Below, piece by piece: positions 47,423-60,881 of a DNA stretch of 64,000 nt; position 1 is the stretch's first letter, and each line of letters starts with the position of its first letter. The notes below the pieces were generated by a model. That model did not search any database. It was not told where the DNA came from and saw only the letters and a program-made list of their open reading frames with translations. The stretch is from Lasiosphaeris hirsuta (taxonomy: Eukaryota > Ascomycota > Sordariomycetes > Sordariales > Lasiosphaeriaceae). The position numbers were made by a program, and so were the translations under genes. The stretch covers positions 1,426,001 to 1,490,000 of the forward strand of contig JAUKUA010000004.1 of assembly GCA_030549175.1 (NCBI GenBank), read 5' to 3'.

Positions 47423-50400
47423 TGCTGGAGAATCGCGATCGGGCTTGTGGAAGGTCTGAAGCTTGTGGGAAGAAATGCGACTTGCGTATGCTGGGTCTCG
47501 GTCGCATCGTAAAATCACGGCTCAGACAGCTGTGTTGCGTTGGCTAGAGGTGGCATTGTGTATGTGAGAGAGAGAGAGAGGGGGGGTTCGACCGAAGAGA
47601 TTGCAGCCCTGAGCCAGCAAGGCGATCTGACGACACTGCGCTGCACACAACTCAATTGCCTGGCGCGAGGGGCGCGAGAGGGGGGCCACATGGACCAAAG
47701 TGGGCCGAAGTGGATCAGCTATCCTGCCTGCCGTGATCGCTGCCTCAGGCCACTAGTTCCGAACCGAGGTGTCAGCGCCCGAGGCTCAAGGCCGGTTCGG
47801 AACTAACGGTGCTCCCGGCCCACGGGAATTTACGTCGGGGTTTGAGATGCCGAAAATGACAACTTGAATGCTGAATGCTGAATCTAGACATGTTGGACTC
47901 CCACAGAAAAAAAGCTGGTAATAGTAGACAATGTCCTCGAGATCACGTTATCGAGGAGCTTTGATCGGATTCTGACCGCTGGGCTAAGCAGGCTAAGTAG
48001 CTCGTTCAATATCCCCGACTGCTGATGCTGGAGGGCGTGGGCTGCAAAGGGCAGCTGGAAGAGGACCATGAAGGTAAAAGGGGGGTTTTTGTTGAGAGAT
48101 GCCATGGCATGTATGATGGCGGAGCTCACCAGACTTTGTGTGTCGTAGTTGAGGTAAGCCTGGTCACGCTGGCTGCCGAAGGTTAGTTGAAGGTTGCAGA
48201 ACTCTCCCAAGCGGGGTAAAATGTCCAGCGATGGATGAGGATGTGCTGTCCTAGTGTAAAAGAGATCTAGCAGCTGTCAAGCAGTTGAGGATCTGGCGAG
48301 CCCTAAAATAGCAGATGTTCCTATAGGGGATTTTATTTTGGCGCCCCTTGAAGCACACTGCTGCCTCGGATAGTTGCTTGACGTGCAGCTTGCACGACAC
48401 TGGCTCGATGCCACGCGTAGCCGCACACGAAAGATTCACTCGATCGTCAACTCCGCGGGGGTTCCATAGCCGCGCCTAGGCTTCTCCAACCTAGTGCACG
48501 GAGTACGTACATAGCTGCCCCCGATCCACCAGGCTGTGGTCAAAGCTCTAAGGTACCCTGCCATAAGCATTGCGGGCCAGTAGAGGGGTGGACATAAAAC
48601 CGATTGAATGGCTGATGAAAGTAGATGCACCCGAATTTCGCATCCAAGAGACCAATACTGATCACCCCAAACTAGGTAGTTGATGCTGATGTAGAAAGGC
48701 CTGCTCCTCCAAAGGATGTGCACGTGTACGGCCCTTCCGTCTTTCTATTTTGATCCCATGAATTCTTGTCAAAAGGCCGACAGGTGGACCTGTCTAATAT
48801 TCGCTCACACGGACGGTTTGGGCAGTCAGAGTACATACCTTGGGGACAACTCGCAGCCGGCCTCACCACCCCCCTCCCCAGGATGCACCTCCTCGCCTTT
48901 TAGTCGACGTGCATGCCCGAGACTGCGACTAGGACGCCAGTGGCGCTCCATTGCTACTTTTTCGCCGCAAGACAAGTTCTGGAGTAACCCTCAGCAAATC
49001 ACGGTGCATCGAGAATGGTCAGGTGCGTTTTTCATCGATGTCAAGGACAATTCTTTGCAGCCAACCCTCGGTCCTAGACATTTTTGGCCTGTCAGGCTTG
49101 TGTAATCGATAGTCGTATTCAAGACACAGGTAGGGCTGCAAGATCAGTGGACCCAGTTCCTAATCTCAACCTCAACACGCCAGTCTTTGTATGGATCGTA
49201 TGTAGCGAACAGACCAAGTTTTGAAGCCCACGGCTCGCGCTTTCCGCAAACCAGTATGCTGCCCCTGCCGAAGGGCACTATCCAGATCGCACTTAGTGTG
49301 GCTGCCGGACCCGTATCACCGCGGCGGCGATCGAATACGGGGAGTCACCCAGGAATCGTGGCACCTCAGTCATTCTTTTGTTCCCGAAAGCCCGTCATAG
49401 AGGCTGCCCACGGTGGCAAGTCGCGTGCCAGCGACCTGGGTCCGTCTGGGTGTGTCAGCCGCAGGGCATCGTGGGGAGGCCTGCCGCTCTTCGTCGAAAG
49501 AGCGGAGGTCCCTGAAGCCTCCAAAGCCTCATGCCCAAGTACCCAAGTTTATGGAGCTTCCCGAGTTGGGGGTCATCCGTAGAAGACTCCGAAGTGGCTC
49601 ACAACTCTCTTTACATGCCAAGCTAGTTGATTCGGTGTGTTGTGTGTCAAGGTAAGGTAGTAAAGCGTGTCATGGCCAACGTTGTCACCGACTTGGCCTC
49701 CCCGTCGACCAGCATTGATACCCCGCGGAGCCTGATGCGTACCTATTCAATATGTTTGTTTTGCAATTTTGGGTTTTGAAGAAGTCACTCCTCAAAAAAA
49801 AACCCCCATACGTACCTCCGGTACCGCTAGGTCGATGTCAGGTATCATGGCGGTGTCGTGGGCCGGAGACGCAAGACCCAAAGGAGCCAAGCCCCCCAAT
49901 TTCATCATCATGAAGTTTCGGTCGCCAAAAGAGGCGCTGCAAATCCGGGATGTCTTGTCAAGCGAGTGGTAAAGACGAGGGAGTGCGCATTTTCAACGGA
50001 ACTGCTGCTATTTCCTTGGTAAAAACTGAGATTTCCTTATTAATGATGACAGGGAGGCGGGGCGGGAAGGGGCCAATCTGAAGTAGTCTAACCTATCAAA
50101 CGCAGCTTCCCCAGGCTCCACAAAGGTTCTTCACCAAGCAGCTCACTGTGCCCGGGAATCCCTGGCTGGGTCAGAAAAAGTAACATCCCACGCTGCGACC
50201 GTCGATCGGAACCTAGAGATTTCCAACACTTCTTTTTTCTTTTTTTTTCTTAACTCACTGACGATAGCAGCACCAGCCCGAGGGGGACCGGCGACCCTGT
50301 CCAGGGCCGTTTGTACTGTTGCCTAGAAAGAAAGAGGGGAGCACTCCGTAAGACTAGAGGGTCCTTCGACGACACTTAGAGCAAGCAAAGAAAACAATAG

Positions 50401-53091
50401 AATGCGACGGCTCGGCCACAACAATAACATAGGAGTTGGCGTGTGCTTTACGCAATTATAAAAGGCCTGGACGCCCAAGAACATGACTTCGCCTACCTGC
50501 GTCCGCTCCACAAGTTCAGGAGGCTAAATAGCTACGTACCGGGCACGGCGGGCAGCGCCCTGAACCCCCGCGCTGACTCGGGATGCCCCGAGAGTGGGAG
50601 TATCTCAAACTGCGCGGGCGGATGGATTTGCGCAAAGAGGCAAGTATTTATGTATGTGAAAGTACTGCGCAAAATATCGACTGCTTGCAAGTGTAGGGAT
50701 TCTCAGCATCAGCACTTGGGCGGCGGTGAACGGCCCGGGGACGCCATGCTTCTGTGGCAAACCTTATGGTCTGCAAGCTGTGGTTGAGTGACAGTGTCAA
50801 GTCCACAAAGAGAAACGCCGACATGAAGAGTACTATCGACGGTCACTGAGGCAAAATCGGCACTGCTGAACGCTCCGTATAGGTTCGATGAGCTCGATCT
50901 CTCTGACATGTTCATCTCTACCCCCCATCCGTAGGCGTCGATGCGCAGAGATTTCGAAGATGGATGCAGGACAACCTGAAGCGGCTGCCCCTCAGTTCCA
51001 CAGTCCACCGTGAATAACTGCCTGCCGCTTGGTCAGGTCCCTTACCTCTCCGGCAACCCCTCTCGTTGCCCGAGGGCTTCATTCAGCGGATTGCGGATGG
51101 ACGCCACTCTAACGGGGGCATAGAATCTGGAAATGGTACATACCCAAACTGGTATTGGCGCCTCGGATCCCCGTTGCTGTCACCAACGATGTGTGGTCTG
51201 GCTTCACTTCCGTTGCTTACGCCGACTTCGTGGCATTGCGCGCTTCTGATTTCACAGTTTTCCGTTAGCAATCAATTCAGACGAAGTACCGATATTAACA
51301 AGTGAGGGCACGCGCATCGGCTTGCCTCACATGCCTTGTCGGCGCGCGACGGCATGTAGCAGGAGCCGGTGCATGGACACATCCAACCAGGTGCATGGCC
51401 GGAGAAGTCGAGAACTGGTCGAGAGCCCTGACTGCACTCGCTAATCAGGTACCTCATTGAGCCATGGGCAACCCGGCCTCTGCGCGGCCGACAGCTTTTA
51501 AAACTCAATGGGGCATAAGACCCCCACACTCCCGCCGCTGTGATTATCCTCTCCCACTTCCCCAGAAACACCATTTTCCCTGTGGGAGGCCCAGGTTGGA
51601 TAGGACGACAGCTTTGATATTCCGGGGAAATTTGCAGACAACAGCCTCAAGCCCACACATCGCCTCACAAGGCGTCACCATCATCCCGCCCTCACAACCG
51701 AGCACCGACGACGAGTTTGCAACGCTTCCCCACCTCCGCAACCCGCCCTGCTGCTTCTTGTGAGAAGCTCAGTCTCCGTCTCGTGTCGAGACCCCCAGTC
51801 CGGCGCATCCCACATTCGCTGGGTCGCATACTGTGCTGTACAATACTCAACAATCAACACCCGTACGTATAACTTTAGATGTCATTTTCCCAGCTCCTTT
51901 TTGTCCCGTGCGACACGCACGCCAGACTTGGTAGTCCGACTCCCAGGCGTTGGGCTGTGGCTCTTCGGATGTGTGCAGCCTGCAACCCCAATATAAAGTG
52001 GTTTGAGGGGTATTTCGGATGGCCTCCCGTCGTGGGTCAGGCCGGGCAGTGGCATATCGTCCGTGCAGTCCGGACTGAGCCGGGTCGAACAGCTCGATGC
52101 CGAATGTCTCGCCAGGGACTTATCAGCAGCACAAGTCTGGAGACACTGGAGCCACTGGGGATGGTGGCAAGCAACATGGCAGATGGACGAGTGGAGGTGG
52201 CATGCCTCTACTGCTTGCCTGGCCCCCTGACACTTGCCCGGGGCCGCGGGGAGGCACGACCAGAATTTTATCCCTCGTTCTCCCTGCCTGCCTGGTCTGC
52301 CCTCCCTCCTCCTTCCTGCCTTCAGACTTGAGCTTCACCCGAGCGCTTGGTCCACCTGCTTGCTTGCATTTGCTTGAACCACACCCCCCTCTCCTCCTCC
52401 CCCCCCCCCCCCCCCAGAACCCCGGTCGCCCCCTCCCCCGTCTTGTCCTGGCGCTTTCCCAATGCGCCCGAAATGGGTGGTGCCGCTTCCATTCATTTTC
52501 CCGCAACGGGCGGCAGCATCAGTTCCCAGGACTTCTGTCGCTGATCCCTTGCTAGATTTTCTTTCTGGGAAAAAAACAAGACAACCAGGCCGTCGTCTTC
52601 AGGTCGAGTGTCGCATCGAGTCGAGGCTATTTCGGAAGGTGCCGGACTCGCCATCTCCCTGTCTCCTCAATCTCCAATCTGTCGGCGAGGTCTACCCGAA
52701 TCCGCCTGTCATGATATCGTGAGCCTCATCCCAATTGGTCTAGGTGAGGTCGAGAGCGAGTCCGACACAGCGCCCGCTTTGGCGTGGCCAACAACGACGT
52801 ACTTTATACACAGCCCGCACTATCCATAATACTTACACATTTCCCTCCTCCCCGTCTTCGCTGAGTCTATTCTCGACCCGAAAGAGCCTCCCGTCGGTAC
52901 GCTGTGTAACCCGTGCACGCCCGCGGTCCGCTCTGATTTGTTGTCACCCGGCTGTCCGGGCGTTGGTGAGAGACGTTGCGCCACCCGCCAGCCATTCGAG
53001 GCCTGTCCTTCCACGGCCGTGTCACCTTGAGTGGTCGTCAGTGAACAACCCAAGTCGGGGGGGCTACCGATTGGAAACACATGAATGAAGT
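47423..53091. other. Gene-poor 5.7 kb before the C2H2 factor
   Basis: No protein gene I can support. ORFs of about 100-150 codons occur on both strands (for example 47884-48210 minus and 52097-52555 plus) without domains. A GA repeat followed by a G run lies near 47566-47586. From about 51.7 kb the sequence is pyrimidine-rich, with C17 at 52399-52415, consistent with a long promoter and 5' leader for the transcription factor starting at 53092. Confidence 0.55.
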
Positions 53092-53107
53092 ATGGCTTCC
53101 GTTATGA
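53081..53107 (+). promoter_or_regulatory. Overlapping upstream ORF at the start of the C2H2 factor
   Basis: An ATG at 53081 opens an 8-codon ORF that runs past the main ATG (53092) and stops at 53105-53107 in another frame. A second upstream ATG at 53085, in the third frame, opens a 12-codon ORF that also overlaps the main start. If both are in the mRNA, ribosomes must bypass or reinitiate, so they could lower translation of the factor. Confidence 0.5.
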
Positions 53108-56100
53108 CCTCTCACCCAACTGACATCACACCTTCGATGCCCGCGTCCCGATCCAAGCACGCCATGCCACCGCTTCAAGAGCCGACACCTCCGCACAACA
53201 TCAAGCAGGAAGACGAACACGAGCGAGGCCGCCCTCGCAGCCGGTCTGAGGACAAGGATGTTGATGACCTCGATATCGACGACCTGGATGGTGACGATGG
53301 CGACGGCAACAACGCGCATTCATCCAACTCAGAGGGGCCCGCGCGAAAACGCCGGAGGAGCCGTAAGGGCCTAGACAAGAAGTTTGAGTGCCCTGAAAAG
53401 GGCTGCGGAAAGAGCTACTCGAGAGCAGAGCATCTGTAGGCCCCACCAGTCTTCCGAGCGCGTCTTGCCCTACTAACATTCGCAAAAGCTACCGTCATCA
53501 ACTCAATCACAACCCCAAGCAAGTGTATAAGTGCGGCATCGGGGACTGCCAGCGGACATTTGTCCGCCTCGACTTGTGCAATAGGCATAAGGAGCGCCAT
53601 ACGGCTAAGGGTTCGGCCCTGAATCGCAAGGATACGATGCTAGGCCAAGTCTCCCCCATAGCGGATAGCCGCCCTCCTTTCGCTCCCGCTGGATCCACTT
53701 CCCCGGAAGCTAACCGGCCGGGCACGGGATACAATAAGGCGCGGGCCCTGACTATGCAGTATCACTCTCCGAAGGATGGCATGGGAAGTCCGTACACACC
53801 GATTACCAACACGCCTCCAGCCGGCTACACGAACGGAGCCCCGGCCAACGGTATTGATTACATGCACCACGATCCAAACAATTACCATCATATGTCAGGC
53901 CATAGACCTGCGCACCATTCACCAGGTCCTCAACGGCCATCCGTTCAGACCAACCTGGGACCCTACGGTGTCCTCTCACCCATTTCTAACCAGCCGGGCT
54001 ATCATAGCCAGTCTAACAATACGCCTCAGTCATCCAATGTAATGCCTTATGTGCCGCCTCAAAACTTCCCCCCCTTTACGCTGCCACCATCGGACTTTGC
54101 CGCACCATCACCGTCACCTGCAACTGTCGGTCGAGAAGAGCAGCCGGCATATGTGCCTGCTACATCAGGCGAATACTCAGATCACACGCAAACTGCCGGC
54201 GAGATGATCATGTTAGACCACATGAGCATGCAGCAGACAATGCCTGTCTTTGGAAGCGACAGCATTCTCAACAAGTCGCCCTATGTCGGAATGCCCGAGG
54301 ATTTTATGGCATATCTATTTAACACACATGGTGAAGGCTCCCCCATGACGGGAGTGCCTATTCAAAGTTACAAGTGAGCTGCCCGGTACATTGCTTTCAG
54401 ACCCACCCTAACAAATCATAGCTACGGCGAGTTCCCAACGAACCCTTACCACATGCCGTACTACAACGATCCCAACCAGATGGGATATTTCCCACCTTCC
54501 ACAGGGCCGCAGCAGGTCATGTCCGTTACCAACTTGCTAGACCAAAACCTGCCTGAGAATGTCATTTCAGATGACAAGAGTGCCGAAATATTCGAATTTG
54601 TCAAAGACAGGTTCCACGAAAACGGATGGGCCCCTGTCGAGCGCCAGCGTGATACCATCCTAGAAGGCGATCGTAGCGATGACAGCCACATGCTGAGCCG
54701 CAAGATGATGCAGGCTTACATCGGGTCCTACTGGCTCCACTTCAGTGATCAGGTTCCTATTCTTCACAAGCCAACTTTCTCGCCGGATAAGACGCCGAAC
54801 CTTCTGCTTCTTGCCATGATGACAATAGGATCGGCATGCCTGGATAAGGCGCATGGACAAAAGGTGACCAAGGCCGGCGCACAGTTATCCAACTTCTTGG
54901 CTTGGCACTTGCGATGGGAGATGTTCCAGGATTCCAACTGCCGCCCGCCAGCCAAGCTCTGGGTTTTCCAAACGATGCTCCTTCTGGAGTTGTACGAAAA
55001 GATGTATTCAACAAGGGAGCTCCACGAGCGAGCCCATATCCATCACGCAACAACGATAACTTTGATGCGTCGTGGAAGGGCACTCATAGGGAAATCGGCC
55101 TTGGACTCTCCCCCGAATCCTAGGGATGACAAGACCAACGGCTCGAGGCAGTCGTCGACATCCGGCATGGCCCACACGCCTGATGAGTGGTGGAATCACT
55201 GGATCACTAACGAGTCGACGCGGCGGGCCGCATTCGCGGCCTTTGTCATTGATTCCATCCACGCTACTATGTTTGGTCATTCAACAGTGATGGTGGCCCA
55301 CGAGATGCGCCTACCTTTGCCGTGCGACGACAAGCTCTGGAAGGCCTCGAGCGGTTCCGAAGTTGGCCGGATTGAGGCAAACCTGATGTCGGCAGGTAAC
55401 AAGCCAATCTCCTTTCTCGAGGGGCTCAAACGGACTCTCTGCAGCCAAGAGGTGCAGACCAACTCATTTGGGCGTACCATTCTCATGGCAGGCTTACTCA
55501 GTGTCAGCTGGCACATGAACCAACGGGATCTCCAAATCAACTCTTTGGGTGGTGGTGTTATGCAAGCACTGGGAGGCCGTGACAAATGGCGAGGGACGCT
55601 GACCCGGGCATTCGACTCTTGGAAGAGTGATTTTGACAAGACGCTCCTACGAAGGGGGGATCATTCAGCCGACCCCTACAACTACGACTCGCCGAACCGA
55701 AACGAGACGAATGTGATATTCGAGAGTCGAATCGTGCTACACCATCTCGCGCACATGGCAATGCACGTAGACATTGTTGACTGCCAAATCTTTGCGCGGG
55801 CGAAGAGACTGTTGGGCAGGGCGATTGGAACGCAAGATCTGAACAGCGCACAGCGGAGGATGAAGGATGTATGGGCACCATCGGCCAAGGCTCGGGATGC
55901 GACATATTACGCATTAAAATTTTTGCATTCGGTAATGCTTTCAAACGGTTCGGGGACGCCGAAGTCAAACGGTTACAGCCACATTGATGAACCATACTCG
56001 GCCCGGGACGACGTTCTACTCAACCGGCCTTGGGTCCTCTACTTTGCAGCACTGGTCGTATGGTGTTATGGATACGCCCTCGAGGGTGCCAATACAAATG

Positions 56101-56336
56101 CGCCCATCCCGACAACGCAGCAAGAGAAGGTGGGCATGATGAGAGAGTACCTTGTCAAGTATGGCAGCGTCACGACGCCGGATGAGCTCAAGTCGATGAA
56201 GGGAGTCAGCCATAATACGCCACTTTTGATGGTTCTCAAGGATACTTTCGAGGGGACACGGTGGGAGTTGCTCCACGAGGGAGCTACGTTGCTCAGCAAT
56301 TGTATTCACCTCAATTCAGGGGGGCATGCTTCGTGA
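53092..56336 (+). CDS. C2H2 zinc-finger transcription factor with fungal_trans domain
   Basis: A nuclear regulator that combines two C2H2 fingers with a fungal-specific transcription factor domain, an architecture shared with AmdX- and Klf1-type fungal proteins; targets are unknown. Three exons: 53092-53435, 53489-54373 and 54422-56336, with introns of 53 and 48 bp; 3144 nt give 1047 aa. Finger 1 ligands are C100, C105, H118 and H122 (split by intron 1); finger 2 ligands are C130, C135, H148 and H152. A basic patch ARKRRRSRKG just before finger 1 is a likely nuclear localisation signal. Residues about 160-430 are Pro/Asn/Ser/His-rich and disordered. The fungal_trans region follows (for example SYWLHFSDQVPILHKPTF and STRRAAFAAFVIDSIHATMF). 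The ATG at 53092 is preceded by two overlapping upstream ORFs. Confidence 0.93.
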
Positions 56337-57855
56337 TGCCGTTCTGTGTGAATAATGACCGCACATGGTGTTTTATGGGAGGAGCTTTAGCGATGGTTTT
56401 CGGATTTGAAATGCGGTCAATGACACGGAATGGGATGGGACTTGTATGTGAAAAGGGCTAGAGGGCTTGCTAAAAGGGAGGCTCTCTTGCGAAGCGCCAT
56501 GAAGATTTGATGGACGTACAAACTGCAACGGCATTTCTCAGCACATTTTGTTACTATACCCCTGTTTTTATTTATGAACTTGGTACTTTAACGTCGCCCG
56601 GTTTCCCCTATGGCATTGCGTTTTGCTTTGATCTGTACATGGCAGTGGTGGCATCTGTCGGGTTAGCGAGCACGAATATTCATGGAATGGCCTCAGCATC
56701 TATCCATATGCGTAGGTACTAAGATGGAACAAACCCAGCTAAACAGCCGTCAAGACCAACAGGGCGTAGACGGTCAACCCGTAAAAGTCGAAGCAGGTGC
56801 CTCGTTTCCCGTTAGTGTGGGGGTCATCATGTCGACAAGATCACATCATGGCGTGAGGCGTGGGGAGATCTCGGTTTGGTCATAGCATAGATGGAGAGGG
56901 GACGGGACACATGCGCGGCGTCCGAGTGAGTATAAAGCAAAACAGGGAGTGTGGTAGCGAGCCTGCGGCTTCTGGTGGTACGAATACAATGACGCCCCTG
57001 GGGTGAGCTCAAGTAGGAAAAGATGGCGGGGTCGTCGCTCAGCTGTTCAGATCCAGGAATTATTCCGAGATGTCTTTCTGGGATCGGCTTGGATGTCCTG
57101 GACTGCAAAACAAAGATGACTTCGGGCTCCTTGAGATGGTAAATCCAATGGGCCTTTTCGCAAAGCTGGCATTTAAACCCAAGGTAGGAGGGGATATTCG
57201 GAAGGCACAGCTGGTAGGTGATGCAGATTGTTGTAAGGTACATACATTAGTTGGTATGGAAGCTCCATTTGCGAAGGCATGGCTCGGACTTTCGGGTTGT
57301 CATAACGGAATAAAACATGGCCGATCTGAGGCGGCAATACCAATTGCAACAGCGTACTGTGCGAGATTATGACCCTAAGTTACCTGCCGCTACGGAGGAG
57401 ACGGGGGCGCTGTCTCTAAACTCCGATTCAACCGCCCAACCGAACCCGGCTCGTGTATCTCGTGTCTATGCCCCGACTCACTCCCTCGACCTATTTTCCT
57501 CCGAGGTCATCGCCCCCGGGTATCAGATCGATAGGCGGCAGCGAAACGATTAAGGTGCCTATGACTACCGCTCCAAAGAAATTGATGAACCTCAAGCCCT
57601 CTCCAAAGGTTGAGAGGTCAGTCACACTATCGCCAAGCTGACTCCGTCTTGCCATCCCACCGTCTCGCCATTCCACCCCACAGCTCCTGGACGTCTCACA
57701 ACAGCACATGGTGGCTCTTTCCCCATATTCTTTTTCGCTGCCAGCTGCAAGGGTGCATGAAAGACCACTTGTAACACGGCCGGAAGACAGACTTGGCACG
57801 TGGCCATTCACACTCTCCTCACAGAGTTCCCCTCTTTGCCAAGGAGTTGTTCGTC
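56337..57855. other. Intergenic, C2H2 factor to F-box gene
   Basis: About 1.5 kb holding the 3' end of the transcription factor and the promoter of the F-box gene. Short ORFs only; none recognised. Confidence 0.6.
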
Positions 57856-59765
57856 ATGGTGTTCCTCGTACAGCTGCCACCTGAAATCATTCACCACATC
57901 CTCACTTTTGTGGGCCCTAGGGATCTGGCTGCGTTGACAAAGATATGCCGTTTTCTCTACAGTTATGTTACCGGCAATTCGGCCCTCTGCCGAGACATCT
58001 ACTATCAGACACTGGTAAGTCATGTCGGCAGCGTTTCTATTCTGTCCCTGACAAGCGATTACAGGATGAACCCCCTTCCAATGATCTCGACTGGATTCAA
58101 GAACTCCATGATCTTGTGCGACTACAGCGCGTGTGCGCCGGCCAGGCCGTCGACAAGGTCAGTCCCTTGTATCCCCTTTTTGATGCATTTCCTGCCCCTT
58201 CCTCTTCCTTTCCTCCCCAACACAAACCCGACTAACCAGCCCACTCCTCCCTAAAAGCGCAAAGAGCTTCCTTTCGTTCATCAAACCATCACTCGTCTCC
58301 TCCGGCATGCCTCCCATGGCGCGCCGCGTCGGCGAAGCGTGCGGTCGGTGACTTACCCCAACTCACGCAACGCCGCCCTGCTAGCATCGCTCCTCGAGAG
58401 CGAATCCAACCGCGAGGCCTTCCTCGCCCGCTCGTTCCTCTTCGAGCGGGCGCGCGGCGAGATCAACCCGCGGTTTGACGATCCGCCGCGCCAAGACCAC
58501 CAGCAAAGTGCCCAGCTGCATAGTCTGTACATGGCGCTGCCAAAGCATGGGAGGACGAGGAGTTCGAGGATGTATCCGTTTGCGTGCAGCAAGGTGTATG
58601 ACCTGCGTCAGTACACGTACGAGACGGCGTGGGGGCCATTTATGAAGGATGGGAGCTTAAGGGTGGATTGGGAAAAAGTGGAAGCGATTTTGCTGGTGTT
58701 GAGGACTAATATCAAGAACAAAGGTTTGGATAGTTTTCCAATCTTTGCGAATTTTTGGAACACCCCTTTCGCCGGGTCGTGGCCAAGGAGTTACCTCCCG
58801 TGGCCTGCTGAGAGGGAGAAGGCTCCTTTGGAGTTAGAGGACCCATATGACGTTTCGGGAACGTGGTTACGTGTTGTGTGCTTCCTGGGTACGTGACCCG
58901 GCAACTTACTTTTGAACAGTACTGACGACGGGGGCACAGATTACAACGACTTTTTCAGCTATAATTTTCCCCTGGGCGATGACATCCCAGGAAACGTGCC
59001 GCGCGCCGCCCTGGATATCGGGGAGGCCGTTCGCCTGATTCTGATGAAGATCCATGTGACCAAGATCGAGCCGCCCGAGGCGGGCGACGGCCAGGGGCAT
59101 CCAGTTGTGCACTTCAAGGGCTTCTCCCGCGCGCTCGACGGGTCCTGGGATGAGAATGCCAACTCGGATCTCCGAGGTGAGATTAATCTACATGGTGACC
59201 AACTAAACTCGCCAAGTGGGGTTGTTTTCTGGCGGGAGAGGGCTAATAATGCACGTGGGGCTCTTAGGTACCGCTCGGATGACACGTGAAGGGGAAGTTC
59301 GCTGGACGACATATTCGATCTTCGGCGGCCAGGATAGGTGGAAGAGCGAGGGTATCCAGCTTGGTGGGATTCGGTCAGCTCGAGGCGTGGTGGGGAATTG
59401 GTTTGACAAGTATAGTGTTCCATGAGTCTAACTTTGGGTGCTTGCGGTTAACTGTCGATATTAGGGATCAGGATCCCCATGGGCCTTGTGGCCCTACAGC
59501 CTTCTGGAAGATATCGGATCGAGAGCCGCAGACCAATGACCAAGAGGTCCTACTTCATGACTTCCTTCCTATCGGTAGGCGTGGCACCCGAGTCGTGTGA
59601 CCGGCCCCGGCAAGTTGGAAGGAGCCAGAGCGAGTTGCTGACCTAGACACAGTAGATGGCTATGAGGAGGAGTTTGACGATTCTGATTATAGCGAGTTGG
59701 GCGCCAGTATCTTTTATCCTGGGGATTTGAGCCATGTACAGGTTGATTTTGGTGATGGCGACTGA
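57856..59765 (+). CDS. F-box protein of a fungal family
   Basis: A probable substrate adaptor of an SCF ubiquitin ligase; the target is unknown. Seven exons: 57856-58014, 58065-58157, 58258-58888, 58940-59176, 59268-59409, 59465-59574 and 59653-59765; 1485 nt give 494 aa, in phase throughout. The F-box is residues 1-45 (MVFLVQLPPEIIHHILTFVG, then LAALTKICRFLYSYV). The rest has motifs shared by filamentous-fungal relatives: YPFACSKVYDLRQYTYE, SWPRSYLPWP, GTWLRVVCFLDYNDFF, SDLRG, SEGIQLGGIRSARGVVGNWFD and DPHGPCGPTAFWK. The tail is acidic (VDGYEEEFDDSDY). The third exon has no early Met. An in-frame ATG at 57793 precedes the chosen start, but MVFLVQLPPE is the natural F-box beginning. It converges on the thioesterase gene, stop codons 218 bp apart. 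Confidence 0.9.
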
Positions 59766-59983
59766 TTTTGGATGGGATCCTTTTTGGGTTGTGAGTTGAA
59801 TGGGTATTCTAGTGTAACTCGCGCGATCATATTCTGGGCCCTCTTTACCCCCCCCCCACATATTTAAAAACAGAAGGTCACTTTTGTCCTTGGCGGATTT
59901 CCCAGGTAGCGGGGCCAAATTCCAATAACCCCAGAGATACAAGCAAAGTCAATAAATAAAAGAACATAGTTTCCAAATCATGA

Positions 59984-60881
59984 TCAAATCTTACTCGGTT
60001 CCGGATCAGTATTGTACTTGCCATGCTCGCACGTAGCAAAAATCTCGCCGTCACCGCCGGCGCGCCGCATGACGCCTCTGAGCGAGGCCAACCGACGACC
60101 GATCTGCACCGCCTCACATTCGATCAGCACCTCCGTGCCGATAGGTACTGGTCGTAGGTATGTCGTGTTGAGCGTCCGGCTAACACCCAGATGGTGCCAG
60201 AAGTCCGGGCGCGAGACGAGCGCGAGCGGCATCGTTGTGCAATAATCAAAGAGGGTGGCAATGCAACCGCCGTGGAGGTTTCCGAGACGGTTGCTTGGTG
60301 TGTTAGTTAAGGCTCCACTCTTTGTGGGGATTTTGAGGTCTGGGGAAATACTGGCGGGGTGGTGGGGATGAGTGGGGATGTCTCGGGAAGGGTGATTTCG
60401 TTGGGAGAGGAACATGTTCCCGAGACGGGTGTGATGAAGAACTCCGCTGGAACACAGTGCAAGGAAACGTAGACAATACCTGTGGTGAGGATGCACGGTA
60501 AAGCGAAAAACAACTTTCGGGTGTGGGAACGTCTCAGAGGTGGACATAACCTCCAGGTGGGGGAGCAAGATATTTGTCCATTCCTGATATGGTTAGAAAC
60601 TCATCATGTCACAGTCTTACCGCTGCGACGCTACATAAGTTTATGTGGTTGTCGTCTCGGGGAGTTTTGGGAAGCTGGGAAAGGGGGTTTCTGAGGTGGT
60701 TGGGGGTCACGCGGGCGTGGTGATGCAGTGATGTACGGATACGTGGGGGATATGCGGGAGATGTGTGACCAAGGGACTAACTAACGTGGTCGTCTGGCAG
60801 CTTTGACTTTTCGACAACCATCCTGGTGAGTTCGTGGACACGCTCCGCGCCCCGAAGGAGGTTGGGGTCGCGTTCGGCCAT
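59984..60881 (-). CDS. Hotdog-fold acyl-CoA thioesterase (PaaI/ACOT13-like)
   Basis: A small thioesterase likely to hydrolyse acyl-CoA esters in mitochondria or cytosol; the exact substrate is unknown. Three exons: 60881-60786, 60583-60480 and 60293-59984, with unusually long introns for this window (202 and 186 bp); 510 nt give 169 aa. The hotdog core has NRLGNLHGGCIATLFDYCTT, with HGG at residues 74-76 and the acidic residue (D) of the central helix, then TLNTTYLRPVPIGTEVLIEC and RLASLRGVMRR. The ATG at 60881 follows directly on a 7-bp tandem repeat; the same frame is open further upstream to an ATG at 61022, which would add 47 mostly basic, repeat-encoded residues. Confidence 0.88.

Noticed and set aside
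47884..48210. 108-codon Leu-rich frame on the minus strand
   Set aside because: Could be helical, but no family is recognised and no flanking exons could be joined in phase.
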